Source of the DNA: Burkholderiales bacterium
GTDB taxonomy: Bacteria > Pseudomonadota > Gammaproteobacteria > Burkholderiales > Ga0077523
DNA length: 64,000 nt
NCBI GenBank assembly: GCA_022843925.1
Contig: JALHMS010000004.1
Location: forward strand, 290,708 to 354,707
Direction: 5' to 3'
Below are positions 27,001 to 28,409 of this stretch, piece after piece (position 1 is the first letter of the stretch; each line of letters opens with the position of its first letter). The notes beneath the pieces are model-generated. The model did no database searches and had not been told where the DNA came from. It saw only the letters and a list, made by a program, of their open reading frames with translations. The translations under genes and the position numbers were made by a program.

Positions 27001-28397
27001 CGGACCTGGTCGGTGTGTCGAGCGGCGGCGTGCTCACGAGCAACGCGGCGATGCGCACGGCCACGGGCACCGTGCTGGACGACGACGAACCGCCGACATT
27101 CCGGGTGGTGTCCGCATCGCCGACGACGAGCGGCGTATCGGTGCGGTTCGACCGCGAGATCGATCCCTCGCAGTTGAACCTCTACGGCAACACTCCTGCG
27201 GACATCACTCTCGTCGGCGCCGTGACGGGTGCGGTACGTGGCTCGCTCGTCCTGGATGCCGACGGCCGTGGCGTGAGCTTCGTCAGGACCGGGGGGCCAC
27301 TCGCCGCCGATACCTATACGTTACGGCTGCGTGCGGGCGCCGGCGGCTTCACCGATCTCGCCGGCAACGCCCTCGACGGCAATCGCGACAACATCGGCGG
27401 TGACGACTACGTCGGAGGCTTCACCGTTGCGCCGGCCACCGGCAGCCTCCTCGCGAGCATCGCGGACTTCATGCGCGGGCCCGGTCAGTCGGTCGTCGTT
27501 CCCAACAGCGCGGCGGCCACCGTCGCGCTGCCCATCCGGTTGTCGAACGGGAACGGCGTCCAGCGATTCGAGACCGACGTCCTCTTCGATGCGCGCCTCC
27601 TCGCCGTGCAGGACGTCCGCCTGCCGGCGGGCATCGCGGGCACGCTCACCCGCACCGCGATCGCCGGCGGTCTGCGCATCGAGGTCGTCCTCGCCGCGCC
27701 GCTCGGCGCCGGCGCGGTGAACCTCGTCGACCTCGTCGCCCGGGTCCCGGAGAGCGCGACGTACGGCGCTCAGCAGGCCATCGAACTGCGCAACCTCCGT
27801 ATCGAGGATGCTGCCGGGGCCGTCCTCGGCAGTCGTGGGGATGTCGCCGTCCACACCGTCGGCTACTTCGGCGACGGTACCGGCGACGGCACCTATGCGC
27901 GTGCCGACGTCGATGCGCTGCAACGCATCGTCACCGGCGCGGACAACGGCTTCGCCGCGTGGCGCAACACCGATGCGGTGATCGTGGGCGACATCAACGC
28001 GAGCGGATCGCTGACGTCGCTGGATGCCTCGCGCCTGCTGGTGCACGTGAGCGGCGGTCCCCGACCGGAGATCCCCGCGGTGCCCGTCGTGCGTCCACCC
28101 GCACCCGCGTTGCCGCCGGCACCGACGAGGTCCGATGCTCCGGCGCCCATGCTCGTCGCGATGGCGGCGAGCGGACCCGCGGCAAATGCGGGCAACGTGG
28201 ATTGGAGTGGGCGCTTGCCCGACGCCCCCTTGCCTTCGGCATCCGTGCCGCAGACAGCGGCCACACCGTCCGCGGACTCCGCCTGGAAAGCGACCGCGTG
28301 GGCGAAGGATCTCGGCGTACGTTTGAAGCAGGCGGATGGCGGGCCCTCGCTGAAGACGCTCCTGGGGCAGATGGGATCGAGGAACGGGAAGCGGTAA
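1..28397 (+). CDS. Giant multidomain RTX / beta-helix / cohesin-dockerin extracellular protein (5' partial)
   Basis: The reading frame is already open at the left edge (first full codon at base 3) and runs 9,464 codons to TAA at 28395-28397, so the true start is outside the window. Residue number here is roughly base position divided by 3. Visible order: unknown beta-rich N-terminal part with EF-hand-type loops (to ~2,820), RTX nonapeptides (~2,842-4,017), propeller-like repeats (~4,075-4,460), five right-handed beta-helix segments with Ig-like, carbohydrate-binding-like and malectin-like modules (~4,463-7,950), nidogen-like, SbsA-Ig-like, cadherin-like/tandem-95, PKD and Calx-beta modules (~7,955-9,140), cohesin-like and dockerin-like modules (~9,145-9,355), then a basic tail ending GKR. 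Such architecture is known from secreted giant adhesins and LEPR-XLL proteins. A surface or matrix role and secretion route are inference; the N-terminus needed to decide is missing. Confidence 0.93.
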   Translation, partial: VFPDVGDIVDPTNPTNTRDIANAIRHVLVESYLADATPGFDGSPNRTEVTFGGVRDVTDDSTPAVPLSAPTRFIYETLMRAVPFDPTHAADTEAAVIRVQESEGQWKFVRTDGKSFKAQGFEVGRRIEVSGFAANNGAYTIAGFNDDWERGDEDWIRVTETLQANPDDTRTAGDRRIVMPVAATGPIRIDIDVTERRFRRTDGGSFVADGFKEGQRLSATGFGARDGDYTVIEVAATTLKIAETFTPGDGTGSGDERLDGLGSRGKALDFFLNLRAQLVKLNTPKPPEGLGALISQAIDAVTEGRSLAPQFAIDLYHAYLDNWVKSIDQGLRHWPELGLYVSQAFFDPQARRDLQNKIGSRFSSTDALPTVETDGTVVPGLRGDKENDVGLLDVIFDRLDDPNRDGKFNDSWINTYLMPMFGLPPELSLVRGILLAFGDALHRDVLAPLQVAFNPLAAIARPVKEFVSDLMKDFVRDRFGIDIELLEFLGSAGGKLDLATIKIDGKVIPVFKPGDRERMDAMLGLEATDHLPLPGSSETGRAPKFEATFYSGALGRLKDDATFDKNTFLAYANAVTMSKMLLLVENPVDGSTVGANGLTDLFTHQLQAITPSRTVPYDVDKLNLNGAHGGNIFTITLPGVNDGLPWLTTIDGDQVYRQDSQTTTTMLFRVGVGADAKAQWTTTVTPGRYQVQASWLVNVSREVPVPGDPVTQADRTIRPTARATYRIYDGTRMLREVVRDQNRYSADAEDGLIAFSDLGTFDVTGSSLRVELTNPDGTVSELVSGPIRLVPVVAGAPQPTMARRIQMDRDVETLAIRPSGYTETQGQWLDMAYETGGGNFPLWESEILRPVFRRLFDDPLNPGLDFPALGDATSPDPTTTPSLVADPLPSHATTFSAVVPDQKLGIPITRAVKDLIVGGIRWIKTSLGSIGGQSGNATPGTPPAPPAEAQRTALPPAPGAATAAALDVFNVPLPGIGKSLAQLVDLPGLIDRQYLQPIERFFATDTTPTIGELLALDIPGLRPLLDATRNGIEFELDLKKVFTTALPLDLGLDAGIVLAAGAQTNVAVTLGFVDRDDITLPKLVLGIDFAEGLDADERFYLRADRATVDVRVNIADLDASARLGFLGAAVENGTLVLDASVSMLFNDPDGDGRITVAEIGATPLTSLIAFTATGAMSAALPIRLSAGLGLAATVGTARIAATDIFDTATYSATFDSNLEAFADFRNMDAGTFVGLLGQLTGWLDEFQRSDAFTVDLPLVGDALRGVLALSDLVRDTLLYDDRDTPTTSDDVAKLVDASNRATFSTVQELAQKLDQILGTQGALTYDPQRRSLLLTLAVSQAFVGVDAPFDFNVDLGGLAGLTGRGGLRVSADGAATLTLGIYVGDEGGTPLAETRRLSTLPGGTDAFSRDLAIEAPAEIASDLGVLPADARFRVLLDGIGGAAGVEVVVTSASTTGNRTIVDLVDDVQRAIDSAAGLRGKVAVSSLGRNLVFTTVGAATQFSMTAGAGDPAVTQLGLATALTGTSADIKVTVRDGSVYFVSFDGLAADPTLGDVMRAIEDQTAGKVRVSFSGDGTRLRFTNDVGPDTGANFRIENTGGTLAATLLGILGSDVSNPSDASQLRDYRFEGRALGGVALEDRLFIENASLTLDFDALTPAGGVDIDGRFGFATVALDANGALQGQLSLALRDPDPTNPDGRITLRELMTGLTDITTLVGAPTLTGSGRVEFGVDVVPSLGLIQPGNAPKVVIDIVDIGDPFSGRAPVVTTTTSGLGDLAAFEDIGFADIVEALRALSDFLGQFESFGFLNEKIPLIDVSVNEMLAFTDDFAAALDALERDPAGSLQSLEAKIRQALQIPANSTALRLSLVRDGTERILRFDLEAGPQPFSRSLPVGFELGDGFAVQGNANLLTNGSLDIDLSMGLDLSDPTRIFVFDSTGIRGTIQAAAQDVDFAIGLGDPDGGPFVGGRIADGDLSLAGNFELALGNAAMAGTGADRRILLADLLASLGDSVSASGAITLAGALPVYFPTASLYRGEIAIGGIAGVSLDGFEVTGTVGPQGDAFIHVPDSILDFDFGSLSAVDNLLLIVDGVDGFLAVLQDFLDGEVGGLRLPIIGDQLAQGATFIQDFRDEFIDGLRSVVSSSASPTANFVSLQLFTLLNDRLRILNDRNGDGAVTVADIGLTTNVDLAGVPLAELFMEWDLSLGGRLVNAGAGLEADIGLPALGLESRGDVRLTIDWDVDFGFGIGGGKGFYLDLSDPDELMIEAEVTLPGAGITGRLGPLQFDANDRGDTRLGVAIALDLHVGAGDARRVGLTDLGNIRLDGKIAADAIVDLAMALSLNSELLPDAQTVFPKLSAGFFLEWKLGDRATRQFVPFSSLDGDALQKGLRVVKFDDIGIDLGSALSKYVRPIVVELRKLTEPIQPVIDVLVKPIPVISDLAGRPISLLDLAQRLPGNEESSWGLIRDIATLADTINRIPVEAGELKLSFGELRIYDSGGNDTNLQRRLTDATQKLADVFQLPLPTFDLDQALNGLANDNPDLRGVIDATRDLAAGGGQSGKLFSVPFLENPTVLFGLLTGRRDIELVRIDPEPLRFDRRYHQIFPVFGPLAVMIDGRFTANLDFAFGYDTQGLFDFADSGWRNPELLFNGFFAEDLKDAQGNDRPEVRLDASLVAGAVVAAGITAGVAGGVYINVNADLHDPDGDGKVRLGEIAANFLNEAKFGSPLLAPLAVFDVNGKATARLFAFVDAGIRFSADIVKPVTLLDFDVPFTRKPMLAKELAGGVLQLNIGKFAEDRLEGDTSDLAEEIFVAQQGSGFVKVWSPTFGIDEARAQVYRASTRILALGGEGDDVIDLSRVSDVGIRFDIEGGAGDDLIRLGAGPGTVRGGAGDDRIHGSESADLLWGDAGADWIDGRGGNDVIFGDSGRISDDGLVISVTASGLDRDDVLIGGAGSDLILGGGGADRIGGDGDPADVAFSSSGNDWLVGDGGTVTLSAPGSFSSIVSVEGTDRAAGGDDVLAGQGGNDRLWGGRGNDTLNGGAGNDALSGGSGNDVADGGAGDDTIVGDAGDDTLTGGTGNDTVDGGEGQDLIRGGTGRDTLRGGAGADRVFGEQDDDVLEGGDGEDALFGGGGADVVRGGGGNDLLYGDDADGENSGAAGDDVLVGGVGDEVFHGQGGNDRIDTGDGNDIVYGGGGRDIITTGTGNHRIHGDGVVVANVFSVSIDGNNDIITVGPGSSRVFGELGQDTITLADGDHFVLGGAGNDVIVAGVGRSVIRGNAGADRITVAGGDNVLVGDGDETDGTLVDERAVARNGDTDAADDGADHIVGGAGNDLVLGHGGDDRLFGGGGDDDIRGGDGADVLHGGEGRDHLLGGAGDDVLYGNAGDDRLEGGAGRDLLLGGAGGDILHGHGVDETGDDDAVDTLYGDFGAGHLLGETATAGNDGADFLYGQGGDDILRGEEGPDTIEGGRGADDIDGGAGDDRLFGGVGDDRILGNTGNDHVEAGDGADHVEGGDGADTLSGNAGNDTILGNAGNDHADGGIGDDLIEGGDGQDHLVGGDGDDRLFGNAGDDLVEAGDGADHVEGGDGDDTLHGNAGDDRVFGNAGYDLVLAGDGADHVEGGDGDDRLYGEAGNDRILGNAGNDLALGGAGEDVIEGGDGADNLYGGAGNDTVDGGAGDDLMQGDEGDDVLFGRAGNDRGAGGAGNDQIHGDDGDDHLLGDEGDDVLVGDTGFDRLEGGHGADTLRGGAQDDVLIAGTGLGKRLFGEDGDDLILGSDDGTDDPDFTDAVFFGDLIEGGRGNDRIFGLGGADRIDAGEGDDHVSGGLHGDLILAGAGRDTVSGGAGNDVVHGGDDSDTIDGGAGADRIFGEGGNDRLSAGTGAGDHVDGGAGDDEIDGSDEGDDVLVGGAGGDRLRGRAGNDRLLGGTGDDILEGGDGDDVLEGDTGIDVLIGGAHHDTLYGHLAGGAGDDGAVDYLYGDFGTGLDEAGAGNDRLFGQGGNDLLFGEGGDDLIEAPGNGMAVAEAGGGSGNVVDFGSGEGASPSAFVVPAATASPVPGPAIADADAGYSGPVGADVRGPWGELGGSASGLGVSASAHATQPSVAVDAAGRAHVAWVDARNGNLEIYVLRHDGTTWHTLGTSASGGGVSASATASTRPVVAFDASGAPTVAWVEVDGGRGSVRMARFDAGTGAWRSVDTAALAGAGSVRELQLVATGASQVLVWLEDATAGATLRASRWDGSAWSAVGTGVVATAPGMGGFAVATDGARVAVAWSHGGSGVSRVHVSEFDGVQWTARGTTAGSSAIVEAAGESALPAIVYRQGTLFLGWRHLEDGLQSLQLRRFEAGAWIDAGSLPASPAAQVRELRLAAAGDALRVLWVDEDTRRGGQPLALYGRVWNGSAFEEALPGDASGTGLSDTGAHYAGLSAAIGADGRAYVAWSGSGTGPGADAASNVFLRVDATRTDRVFRVADSAALATLLANEDLGADDVILLAAGTYAGFTIDAGDAGVTLLGAAGFASRVSGPVVVQGANVALVGLDVQGTVASGADGLTLRRSRADGLVLNGGADVIVVDNRFGAAGVRVAAATAGVISRNVLTGTLDIAAAFTGEIFRNEIRGASVGVRYGAAATLWDNRIHGNAVGVVATVDSATTGFGFVGAASARGNDIVDNDVGVQLAGRMQHQTVRGSRIGVTGSGTLGGGSLDAANRIEDNAAGVANFSGSIQYNRIARNGIGVTATNGQVVHHNLLYRNTTAAIDVAAVSRVGIYQNTLYAPTGDNVRVRSGAREVEVIGNILWAESGYDLFVANDAQSGFFSDHNVLYASGTGKVGYWTKDFTDVLDWQADIARFDLHSIGATRVNPEWARPRFVDLGTDDYRVAAPVAGLRFTSPSVDAADVRLDRGAESPTANMLTNPGFENGVSGWTVNPGAGAATGVAWDGVSRFRAGSVEGGFAQQTVNLLAAGHTATQIDAGTLDVVFGGRVRRADDGSRDAGTVLVRFLDGAGNVLADSVADGTTPADRWALAGGRAAIPVGTRSIMFRFEAQRVAGDSVNDAWLDGAFLRATSEAWVPDAGAYGFGAHESAPETARRIALRFPDLYTDWERGEPLAIRWETVGNTTFSPVRIDLLQDTADGPALFRTIAASTPDDGEFVWIPEVSGVDFGTRGLRIQVSLADAPEVLDRSQETFAVPEDGITFWVDDASDVGDEFTVGATGSNRNTGRSAASPKPNPTNLLRSYTLGADAVLRIDTGDYPLIDALTLSGTVDRGLGLDEGFTITGPTDTSRIARLLPAIPGAQFAGLIELQDADFVAIRHLTLANSGRGLFVHTGSESFSASDVTAIGHTLDGMSIETTAPFSDFARLSASGNLRWGIDIRGAIRSMTDARVTNNENGLQITGPVERVTGNEVSRNNRQGMQLSQSGSAVIRRNVVSGNQWGVSLSASGGSVVFGDEDLSTGNGNRVSDNRANGLDVSGNVLVAGNVFTGNAGVGVAASGATVRANLVSDNGTGVRASGGVVDRNRIYGNSEFGIDATFALLTGNVVYSSPIGIRLASSASQARGNVVYGTGARGISVTAAGSEVAGNTVYAPTGDALVVSGATGVAVGNNILVTGAGTAISVASDSFSGFRSDYNLFQVLAGGAVGVWQAQSRATLAAWQSATSADANSLVADPLFVDVDGADGVLGFVDAVRDGRDDDFHLRSAFGTFAGGSLVPVRDAITGLPVAVSAVTPVIFAESSPAIDRGRPGDAFALEPQPNGGFRNLGAYGNTAQASLSPERYVTIFSPNGGERVAQDRDVDVRWRASGFTGTVDIAYRGPSTGGAFVALASGEANDGAYSWRVSQASFPVGQYTLRVSASSDASLFDTSDTAFDVIAPIAFYYVNDGATAGDVFTTTAGAIGNDGLSPDRPMASLADLIARYDLGPGDTVLVDAGTYAITTNLVLTAQDSGVRIVGAGRDLTVLDRGNRSFGSVVLQLAGADDVRVESLSLTGGYHGVLASSAADSDAVVLSDVRAFGHAQAGVRIDASNDGWVLVGSRFDANESDGVNGSGFGLRVEGNEFVNNRGYGLSLGTGQGAVVRGNVVTGNQSYGLYVNANLNGNEANRALVEDNASSGNRNDGLYLSGDAVTGRNNRAWGNGGVGLYASGGALAEGNEAWDNGRGIETSGATARGNVAWGNRGAGIETTASLVEGNRVYGNTGVGIHVRSGVIRGNAVWDNAGEAGIVVSGSGPTRVENNTVLSPVGEAVWVRGSGGVDVRNNILWVDSGHALRVDAQFQAGFVSDYNLFRLGANGKVAFWEDRSFLTRTDWVYGVGQDRNSVTGDPQFVDIDGADKQHGVVGGVDRGGDDDFRLRAGSIAIDRGDPSTLALGEAMPSGNRVDLGAYGNTAQATASVEPQIQVLGPNGLEKLEVGQRAIIAWRTAGVLPVDTLLRVDSGDPRSAIAGWRTDTLRTNGSWSTTSTAVTTAGVANAGPAELYQSFATATSNAGSGASFVAGSLRHAVAAPDGQYRLRLHFAEPSVAVGQRLFDIEVNGQRVDENVDIRARAGAVNRAYVAEYDISVSGGAGLDLRLVNRSTNGNLAILSGWEILRANAQAPEAVSVELQVSEDDGASWRAIASGLGLDALGGGRHEWTVDAQPTAGNTARVRAVLTGVMAGTGASVRASDASDEGFQIANGGTSYYVNDGSLAGDVHTTAVGNNANSGKSADAPMASLAALLAAYDLDAGDVLYVDAGTYDLTTNLVLTSEDSGVRIVGAGRDLTVLDRGNRSFGSVVLQLAGADDVRVESLSVTGGYHGVLGSSGADSDAVVLSDVRAFGHAQAGVRVDASNDGWVLVGSRFDANESDGVNGSGFGLRVEGNEFVNNRGYGLSLGTGQGAVVRGNVVTGNQSYGLYVNANLNGNEANRALVEDNASSGNRNDGLYLSGDAVTGRNNRAWGNGGVGLYASGGALAEGNEAWDNGRGIETSGATARGNVAWGNRGAGIETTASLVEGNRVYGNTGVGIHVRSGVIRGNAVWDNAGEAGIVVSGSGPTRVENNTVLSPVGEAVWVRGSGGVDVRNNILWVDSGHALRVDAQFQAGFVSDYNLFRLGANGKVAFWEDRSFLTRTDWVYGVGQDRNSVTGDPQFVDIDGADKQHGVVGGVDRGGDDDFRLRAGSIAIDRGDPSTLALGEAMPSGNRVDLGAYGNTAQATASVEPQIQVLGPNGLEKLEVGQRAIIAWRTAGVLPVDTLLRVDSGDPRSAIAGWRTDTLRTNGSWSTTSTAVTTAGVANAGPAELYQSFATATSNAGSGASFVAGSLRHAVAAPDGQYRLRLHFAEPSVAVGQRLFDIEVNGQRVDENVDIRARAGAVNRAYVAEYDISVSGGAGLDLRLVNRSTNGNLAILSGWEILRANAQAPEAVSVELQVSEDDGASWRAIASGLGLDALGGGRHEWTVDAQPTAGNTARVRAVLTGVMAGTGASVRASDASDEGFQIANGGTSYYVNDGSLAGDVHTTAVGNNANSGKSADAPMASLAALLAAYDLDAGDVVFVDAGTYDLATNLVLTAQDSGVRIVGAGMGVTVLDRGNTTFGSRVFDFRDADGVTVEGMTLRGAYDGVAAGSGQDADNITLRAVEVVGHANIGVNVQFGNDGWVIEGSRIHANASRGVDFVQVSGRIQGSEIFANLSTGIVVRGLPTAAIVVADNIVRDNSSYGIDANTNVEVRGNRVFNQRSGAGTGIYLSAASAVGNDVFDNRLGIYVSGGGLAQGNEVHSNTVAGIELSSGTASGNRIHSNPIGIDGITAGRIENNVIYGNTNFGIFEDGSSVTPARILNNTIHQPVGDAIRLSSSNVSAHTIANNILAVGAGAGIHVQGSVATGFSSNFNLFDRMAGTASVGVWGGAVRADLAAWRSANGQDARSTTGSAGFLDIDGADNVLGDGLGARDTGRDDNFGLRRQSPAIDAANAYLAPALDVEGRPRRQDAGTVDAGEGWPLYVPATAGASDAAPRASETALNLRSSNTWSEQSLGFGFTLYGQTYTRVAVNTNGYLHFAGPDGQSTDANDPAVFLRNVRIAPLWDNLTTAQTGGDVFVDRSVANQIRFRWAAQVEGVTPALAANFAVTLFADGTFRFDYGAGNTGLTPTVGVSGGNGLAFVLAPGYDGVSGLGGAQALIWTPRPDVTYYDIGAYEFQGDSRDATAPTVVRVENLPPSGGTTAAAFTSLRVAFSESLDGVSARSAANYTLLSAGADDTFLTPDDVRIALRPLYSFPETGLTLQLVDGVLPDGRYRLTLSGTAPRGIFDTAGNALDGDGNGTPGGDYVHEFRIDRRSNIAPVAVSAIESVAEDGSVTFTLGASDANGDALIFSLVSAPVRGVLTTFDPVTGQITYRPESDFNGTDSFRFRADDGRLGVGEGTITLRVTPVNDAPTGGTLALTTSEDVPVTVVLPGSDRETSRANLLFELVTAPAHGRLTQAPGGSWLYTPDADFVGDDAFTYRVRDRGDPDGSGGDVRVSGPGTVSLRVTARNDAPRFGDFGSLSVDEGGTLAFLLPVTDPEADVLTYGIVGEAGGATVDPMTGRFSWRAVDGPEIRRFIVSAADGRQTTQAEFTVNVRNVAPRIDVTGPATVNIGERYEIAFSATDPGNDTVSGWRVNWGDGRVTELPGSARGASTTFATSGPVAIVVTAIDEDGEYPSAALAVAVIRPNVAPQAFANTIATDEDTAIAFDLIGFDADGDALTYEIVTAPVHGVVEALSADGRRLSYRPSADYNGPDTLVFRVSDGVAWSASATVSFDVAAVNDIWLDASTGEVEEGGVATYVFRREGDLSRANTVSFELAPGTGAAASADDVAGGFGNATIRFDTGVDTATLTRAIIDDAAREPDEAFELRVRSVTGGTFRGDPVARTVIVASDVPPPAEVRLSIATLGSVTEGTVEDTGDPSQPGRGGRFNLSIERGPGDLGESAAVWFTLGGTISLADVKAVEGADLVSESILAGNGIDASRLPSDRLGVYRAIIGAGQNSVTVTITLAADAIDEPDETLRADLVGVSSGGVLTSNAAMRTATGTVLDDDEPPTFRVVSASPTTSGVSVRFDREIDPSQLNLYGNTPADITLVGAVTGAVRGSLVLDADGRGVSFVRTGGPLAADTYTLRLRAGAGGFTDLAGNALDGNRDNIGGDDYVGGFTVAPATGSLLASIADFMRGPGQSVVVPNSAAATVALPIRLSNGNGVQRFETDVLFDARLLAVQDVRLPAGIAGTLTRTAIAGGLRIEVVLAAPLGAGAVNLVDLVARVPESATYGAQQAIELRNLRIEDAAGAVLGSRGDVAVHTVGYFGDGTGDGTYARADVDALQRIVTGADNGFAAWRNTDAVIVGDINASGSLTSLDASRLLVHVSGGPRPEIPAVPVVRPPAPALPPAPTRSDAPAPMLVAMAASGPAANAGNVDWSGRLPDAPLPSASVPQTAATPSADSAWKATAWAKDLGVRLKQADGGPSLKTLLGQMGSRNGKR
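306..720 (+). repeat. Two copies of a ~37-residue module (RTDG-SF / GF..G..I..SGF motif)
   Basis: Inside the giant protein, a segment with RTDGKSF, then GFEVGRRIEVSGF and NNGAYTI (bases ~318-430) recurs about 275 bases later as RTDGGSF, GFKEGQRLSATGF and RDGDYTV (bases ~594-705). The spacing and the GF..G..(I/L)...GF...(N/R)DGxYT pattern are the same in both. Short beta modules of this type occur repeatedly in large surface proteins. No function can be assigned. Confidence 0.6.
3100..8460 (+). repeat. Recurring beta-rich modules with EF-hand-type calcium loops
   Basis: At least three, probably four, related modules follow one another. Each combines alternating beta-strand segments (VTLGF, LDASV-type), a helical segment of the form (I/L)PL(I/V)GD.L with following acidic residues (near bases 3770, 5440 and 6330), and a loop of the form DxDGDGxIT or close to it: DPDGDGRIT near 3448, NPDGRIT near 5090, DRNGDGAVT near 6500 and DPDGDGKVR near 8098. 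The loops match the EF-hand/dockerin calcium-binding consensus. I do not recognise the fold. Calcium binding is inferred from the loop residues only. Confidence 0.6.
8521..12050 (+). repeat. RTX (hemolysin-type) calcium-binding nonapeptide block
   Basis: About 1,170 residues consist largely of GGxGxDxLx nonapeptides, for example GGAGDDRIHG, GGAGNDALSG and GGDGDDRLFG, interrupted by a few short spacers. Two spacers carry the same LYGDFG motif (near 10270 and 11925). In RTX proteins these repeats fold into parallel beta-rolls that bind calcium between turns and are typical of type I-secreted toxins and adhesins. This block is unusually long. No type I secretion genes are visible in the window. 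Confidence 0.95.
12220..13390 (+). repeat. Propeller-like repeats (PSVAVDAAG.AHVAWVD type)
   Basis: Repeats of about 50 residues alternate a PSVAVDAAGRAHVAWVD-like strand pair with a W..LGTSASG strand (bases ~12235, ~12410, ~12720, ~13190). Such repeats resemble sialidase/BNR-like or other beta-propeller blades found in secreted proteins. The blade count is not certain by eye. The segment links the RTX block to the first beta-helix. Confidence 0.55.
13390..17595 (+). other. Right-handed beta-helix segments 1 and 2 with Ig-like and carbohydrate-binding-like modules
   Basis: Two long runs of short N-rich coils (patterns such as GNxVxGNxxGVxV and DNRIHGNAVGV) mark right-handed parallel beta-helices of the NosD/pectate-lyase type, at ~13390-14640 and ~15570-17290. 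Between them lies an NPGFENG...W module (~14707-15170) resembling carbohydrate-binding modules. Each helix is followed by an Ig-like module of the form (PDLYTDWERGE / SPNGGERV)...W, at ~15240-15550 and ~17300-17590. These helices in other proteins bind or cleave polysaccharide; no catalytic residues can be claimed here. Confidence 0.7.
17592..22540 (+). repeat. Near-perfect in-frame tandem duplication, 2,397-bp period
   Basis: A unit of beta-helix plus malectin-like plus Ig-like module occurs twice at an exact offset of 2,397 bp (799 codons), keeping the frame. High identity begins near 17780 in copy 1 and 20177 in copy 2. By eye I count six base differences in the first ~230 bp. I then see none from about 18037 to 20104 against 20434 to 22501, a tract of roughly 2.07 kb. 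Beyond that the copies diverge again where copy 2 continues into a diverged third beta-helix at ~22395. The malectin-like part (LYQSFATATSN ... LRLHFAEPS ... GWEIL) lies at ~19380-19735 and again 2,397 bp downstream. The pattern indicates recent duplication or gene conversion. Confidence 0.93.
22392..24440 (+). other. Diverged fifth beta-helix and nidogen-like module
   Basis: The segment opens with the same SYYVNDGSLAGDVHTT sequence that starts each duplicated unit, then continues as a clearly diverged beta-helix (GNRIHSNPIGIDG-type coils). It shows what older copies of the unit look like. It is followed at ~23880-24440 by a module with FGFTLYGQTY, VAVNTNGYLHFAG and APLWDNL motifs. These recall nidogen (NIDO)-like extracellular domains that occur in bacterial surface proteins. 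The domain names are from motif recognition only. Confidence 0.6.
24475..27430 (+). other. Cadherin-like / tandem-95, PKD, Calx-beta and SbsA-Ig-like modules
   Basis: In order: an SbsA-type Ig-like module (VRVAFSESLDG ... FDTAGNALDGD, ~24480-24870); two tandem-95/cadherin-like modules with ITYRPESDFNGTDSFRF and YTPDADFVGDDAFTY signatures (~24880-25460); a cadherin-like stretch (~25470-25730); a PKD-like module with WRVNWGDG (~25740-25990); another tandem-95 module (YNGPDTLVFRVSDG, ~25990-26280); two Calx-beta-like modules (~26280-27090); and a second SbsA-Ig-like module (~27090-27430). These are common stalk or spacer modules in calcium-dependent giant adhesins. Confidence 0.75.
27430..28070 (+). 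other. Cohesin-like module followed by dockerin-type I-like module
   Basis: Residues ~9,145-9,285 (VALPIRLSNGNGVQRFETDVLFD ... LVARVPES) read as a cohesin-like jelly-roll. They are followed immediately by a dockerin-like pair of loops: GDGTGDGTYARADVDALQRIV (bases ~27870-27935, of which the first loop is GDGTGDGTY) and GDINASGSLTSLDASRLL (~27988-28041). Calcium-coordinating Asp/Asn/Ser positions and the following helices match the dockerin pattern. Cohesin and dockerin normally bind each other, so having both in one chain suggests self-assembly or intramolecular locking. That is inference. Confidence 0.65.
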
Positions 28398-28409
28398 GGG
28401 AGGTTCTGC

